From assembly GCF_004216775.1 (NCBI RefSeq), contig NZ_SGXF01000001.1, positions 236,828 through 300,827 on the forward strand: DNA of 64,000 bases, given 5' to 3'. Made by a program: the position numbers and the translations under genes. Below, one piece after another: positions 62,291-64,000 of this stretch (position 1 is its first letter; each line of letters opens with the position of its first letter). A model generated the notes under the pieces. That model was not told the origin of the DNA. It saw nothing but the letters and a program-made list of their open reading frames with translations, and searched no databases. Origin of the DNA: Cuneatibacter caecimuris (lineage in GTDB: Bacteria > Bacillota > Clostridia > Lachnospirales > Lachnospiraceae).

Positions 62291-62361
62291 GAGGCGGTAG
62301 AGAAGACTACGGAGGTTATAGCCGTCAGGCATCGAACCTCCGTAGTCTTCTCTGCCGTCTC
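62291..62361 (+). repeat. Interspersed hairpin repeat, family A copy 4
   Basis: A 27-nt stem with two non-Watson-Crick positions (GAGGCGGTAGAGAAGAC with its complement ending at 62361) around TATAGCCGTCAGGCATCG. It lies 59 nt past the GNAT-DUF3795 stop, in the opposite window orientation to copies 1-3. Confidence 0.85.
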
Positions 62362-62463
62362 CTTCCAATTCAAAATTTTTCCGGAATACATGTGACGCAG
62401 CCGCAGGCTGTGTCGTGTATTAGGATGAAAGGAATCCTTACCACAGGCGAAAGGAGGATAGAG

Positions 62464-63024
62464 ATGGATGACCAACAGATTGTTGATTTGTACTGGGCGC
62501 GCGCGAAAAACGCCATATCAGAAACCGCATACAAGTATGGCAGGTATTGTCATTATATTGCGTACAACATCTTGCGCAACAATGAGGACAGCGAGGAGTG
62601 TGTCAATGATACCTACTTAAAGGCCTGGGATATTATCCCGCCGCAACGGCCAGACAAACTGTCCACATTTCTCGGAAAAATCACACGTAATTTTGCACTG
62701 GACAGATACAAATATTATAGAAGGGAAAAACGCGGCGGCGGCCAAATGCCGCTTGTAATTGATGAACTTGCGGAGTGTGTTTCCGCAGCAGATAACACCA
62801 ATCATATCATTGACGATATGGTGCTTGTGGATTGCATAAACCGTTTTCTTACTGCTCTGCCTGCGGAAACACGAAAAATCTTCATGCGCCGTTATTGGTA
62901 TTTTAGTCCAATCAAAGAGATTGCAAATGATTTTTCAATCAGCGAAAGCAATGTGAAAATGACCTTGTCCCGCGCAAGAAATAAGCTAAAACAATTATTG
63001 GAGAAAGAAGGGTTTGAGCTATGA
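62464..63024 (+). CDS. ECF-type RNA polymerase sigma factor
   Basis: 186 residues from the ATG at 62464-62466 (AAAGGAGG 6 nt upstream). Region 2: YILRNNEDSEECVNDTYLKAW-like segment and FLGKITRNFALDRYKYYRREK; region 4: RKIFMRRYWYFSPIKEIANDF then SISESNVKMTLSRARNKL. It redirects RNA polymerase to a small stimulus-dependent regulon. The next gene overlaps by 4 bp and is its likely membrane partner. Confidence 0.93.
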   Translation: MDDQQIVDLYWARAKNAISETAYKYGRYCHYIAYNILRNNEDSEECVNDTYLKAWDIIPPQRPDKLSTFLGKITRNFALDRYKYYRREKRGGGQMPLVIDELAECVSAADNTNHIIDDMVLVDCINRFLTALPAETRKIFMRRYWYFSPIKEIANDFSISESNVKMTLSRARNKLKQLLEKEGFEL

Positions 63025-63812
63025 AACAGGAGAAGATTTTAAATATTCTCGGGCAAGTGGACGAAAAATATATTGAAGAGGCTGCACCGGAAGAACTTGT
63101 CATGAACCCCCCAGCTGTCATTTATCCGTTTAGGGGGAAAGGTAAGATTAAAACTGCATTGATTGCTGCTGTGATTATAATACTCTCCTGCACTGCCGTT
63201 GCAGCAGCGGCATATCTATACCAGGTGTATATTACCAACCGCGACACAGTATTGCCTTCCTATCAAATAACCGCAGAACTTAATATACAAACAGTTTCTT
63301 CGGACGCATTGAAAGAATTATCGCAGCCGCCTTATCAAATCTATAAAGCAAGTTATGCCGGAGTGGAGGACTACCTTGATATAGATTTACTGATTAGCGA
63401 CCGGCTTGAAAGTATGGTACTTGGTGATGGTGTTGATATTCAAGGTTCCTATACCAAGGGTGAACGGCCCATTACTTCTATCACACTGCGCAGCAGGCAT
63501 GATACCGGGGCTGCCATGTCCGGTTATATAGATATGTTCGTATATATGTCTATTGGAACAAAGAAACCTTATGAGCAAATTACAGAAATCAATAACCCGG
63601 AATTGCGGGAGAAAGATGCAATCCTTTCCGAATATGTGAGTGAAGTAAACGGGATTCATGCGAAGTTTGCCGTTTACGAAACGATTGGATATGCAAGCGC
63701 GTATTTTGTTGACAATGGAATTCTTTATAGCATTTCCGTCAGCGGCTTTGCTGAGGAAGATCACATCGACCTTGCTGAATATCTTAAAGGGCTGATTGAC
63801 ACCTTTGGATAA
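63021..63812 (+). CDS. Membrane protein, probable anti-sigma factor
   Basis: 263 residues: a short cytoplasmic N-terminus (about 1-44) with EKYIEEAA, a single membrane helix (TALIAAVIIILSCTAVAAAAYLY split at residue 64) and an extracytoplasmic domain of about 195 residues with beta-rich character (SITLRSRHDTG, GYIDMFVYM). The 4-bp overlap with the sigma gene and the topology fit a sensor anti-sigma factor. No zinc anti-sigma HxxxCxxC motif is present. Confidence 0.75.
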   Translation: MKQEKILNILGQVDEKYIEEAAPEELVMNPPAVIYPFRGKGKIKTALIAAVIIILSCTAVAAAAYLYQVYITNRDTVLPSYQITAELNIQTVSSDALKELSQPPYQIYKASYAGVEDYLDIDLLISDRLESMVLGDGVDIQGSYTKGERPITSITLRSRHDTGAAMSGYIDMFVYMSIGTKKPYEQITEINNPELREKDAILSEYVSEVNGIHAKFAVYETIGYASAYFVDNGILYSISVSGFAEEDHIDLAEYLKGLIDTFG

Positions 63813-64000
63813 TATGGTACGTTTCTTTTCCGGCGCCAGGCCGTGGCGGTTTCCCCAGTATTTGCGCAGTTTATGCAGCGCAGAGGCTGGAAAAACGGCG
63901 GCTGTTGTGGCAGACGAATACAAACAATGCAGGGGAAAATACTCCGGCAGCGGACTTTGATTCCCCCGCTGCCCTCCACCTAGGCCAGGAGATCCCTCCG

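Noticed and set aside
63813-64000. A gene in the last 190 bp
   Set aside because: Short frames on both strands lack ribosome-binding sites and protein-like sequence; nothing can be supported before the window ends.

Overview
The window looks like a chromosome segment of a Lachnospiraceae-type anaerobe (Bacillota, Clostridia) of roughly balanced GC. Clues are the clostridial gene order from priA down to thiN, a leucine T-box leader, TIGR04002/TIGR04100-like and DUF6472-like proteins, sigma-A promoters of TTGACA-N17-TATAAT type, and strong Shine-Dalgarno sequences. Most genes lie on the minus strand. All assignments come from reading the sequence; no database search was run.

Left part (1-15 kb). 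A partial secreted GDSL/rhamnogalacturonan-acetylesterase-like protein runs off the left edge. It is followed by a tRNA with CAT anticodon and a PAP2-like membrane protein. A six-gene, translationally coupled minus-strand operon follows (GltD-like oxidoreductase, FAD oxidoreductase, GT-C-like membrane protein, Maf, HAD hydrolase, parvulin lipoprotein). Next come a TetR-controlled pair of membrane proteins with a broken gene downstream, and a radical SAM/membrane-protein pair.

Housekeeping block (15-28 kb). The YbaK-like deacylase gene, priA, def, fmt, a YugP-like zinc peptidase, rsmB, rlmN, a PP2C phosphatase, the PASTA kinase prkC, rsgA, rpe and a thiamine pyrophosphokinase form one co-directional series covering translation, replication restart and cell-wall signalling. 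A 270-bp array of back-to-back hairpins interrupts it between prkC and rsgA.

Surface and signalling block (28-36 kb). A beta-helix-type lipoprotein, a DUF4956 membrane protein and a VTC-like polyphosphate polymerase diverge from an OmpR-type two-component system. A 40-bp near-palindrome of paired CTGAAA repeats sits exactly 10 bp from the candidate -10 box on each side. A DUF6472 protein and a LysM-GH18 protein follow.

Defence and mobile DNA (36-50 kb). A complete four-gene Wadjet-type (JetABCD) operon is followed by a cold-shock gene whose leader holds a perfect 16-bp stem. Then comes a 5.9-kb AT-rich integrative element inserted immediately 3' of leuS: tyrosine integrase, excisionase lacking a normal start codon, Rep_trans-type initiator, DUF961-like protein, XRE repressor, and MerR and XRE cargo. 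It has recognisable att cores and integrase arm-site repeats, and it separates leuS from what looks like its original terminator.

Right part (50-64 kb). leuS with its T-box, a DUF975/CmpB fusion membrane protein, an EF-G paralogue, the aroF-tyrA-aroA operon, a WYL regulator with a GNAT-DUF3795 fusion protein, and an ECF sigma/membrane-protein pair. Two families of hairpin-forming interspersed repeats occur: family A (four copies, all just 3' of genes) and family B (three copies).
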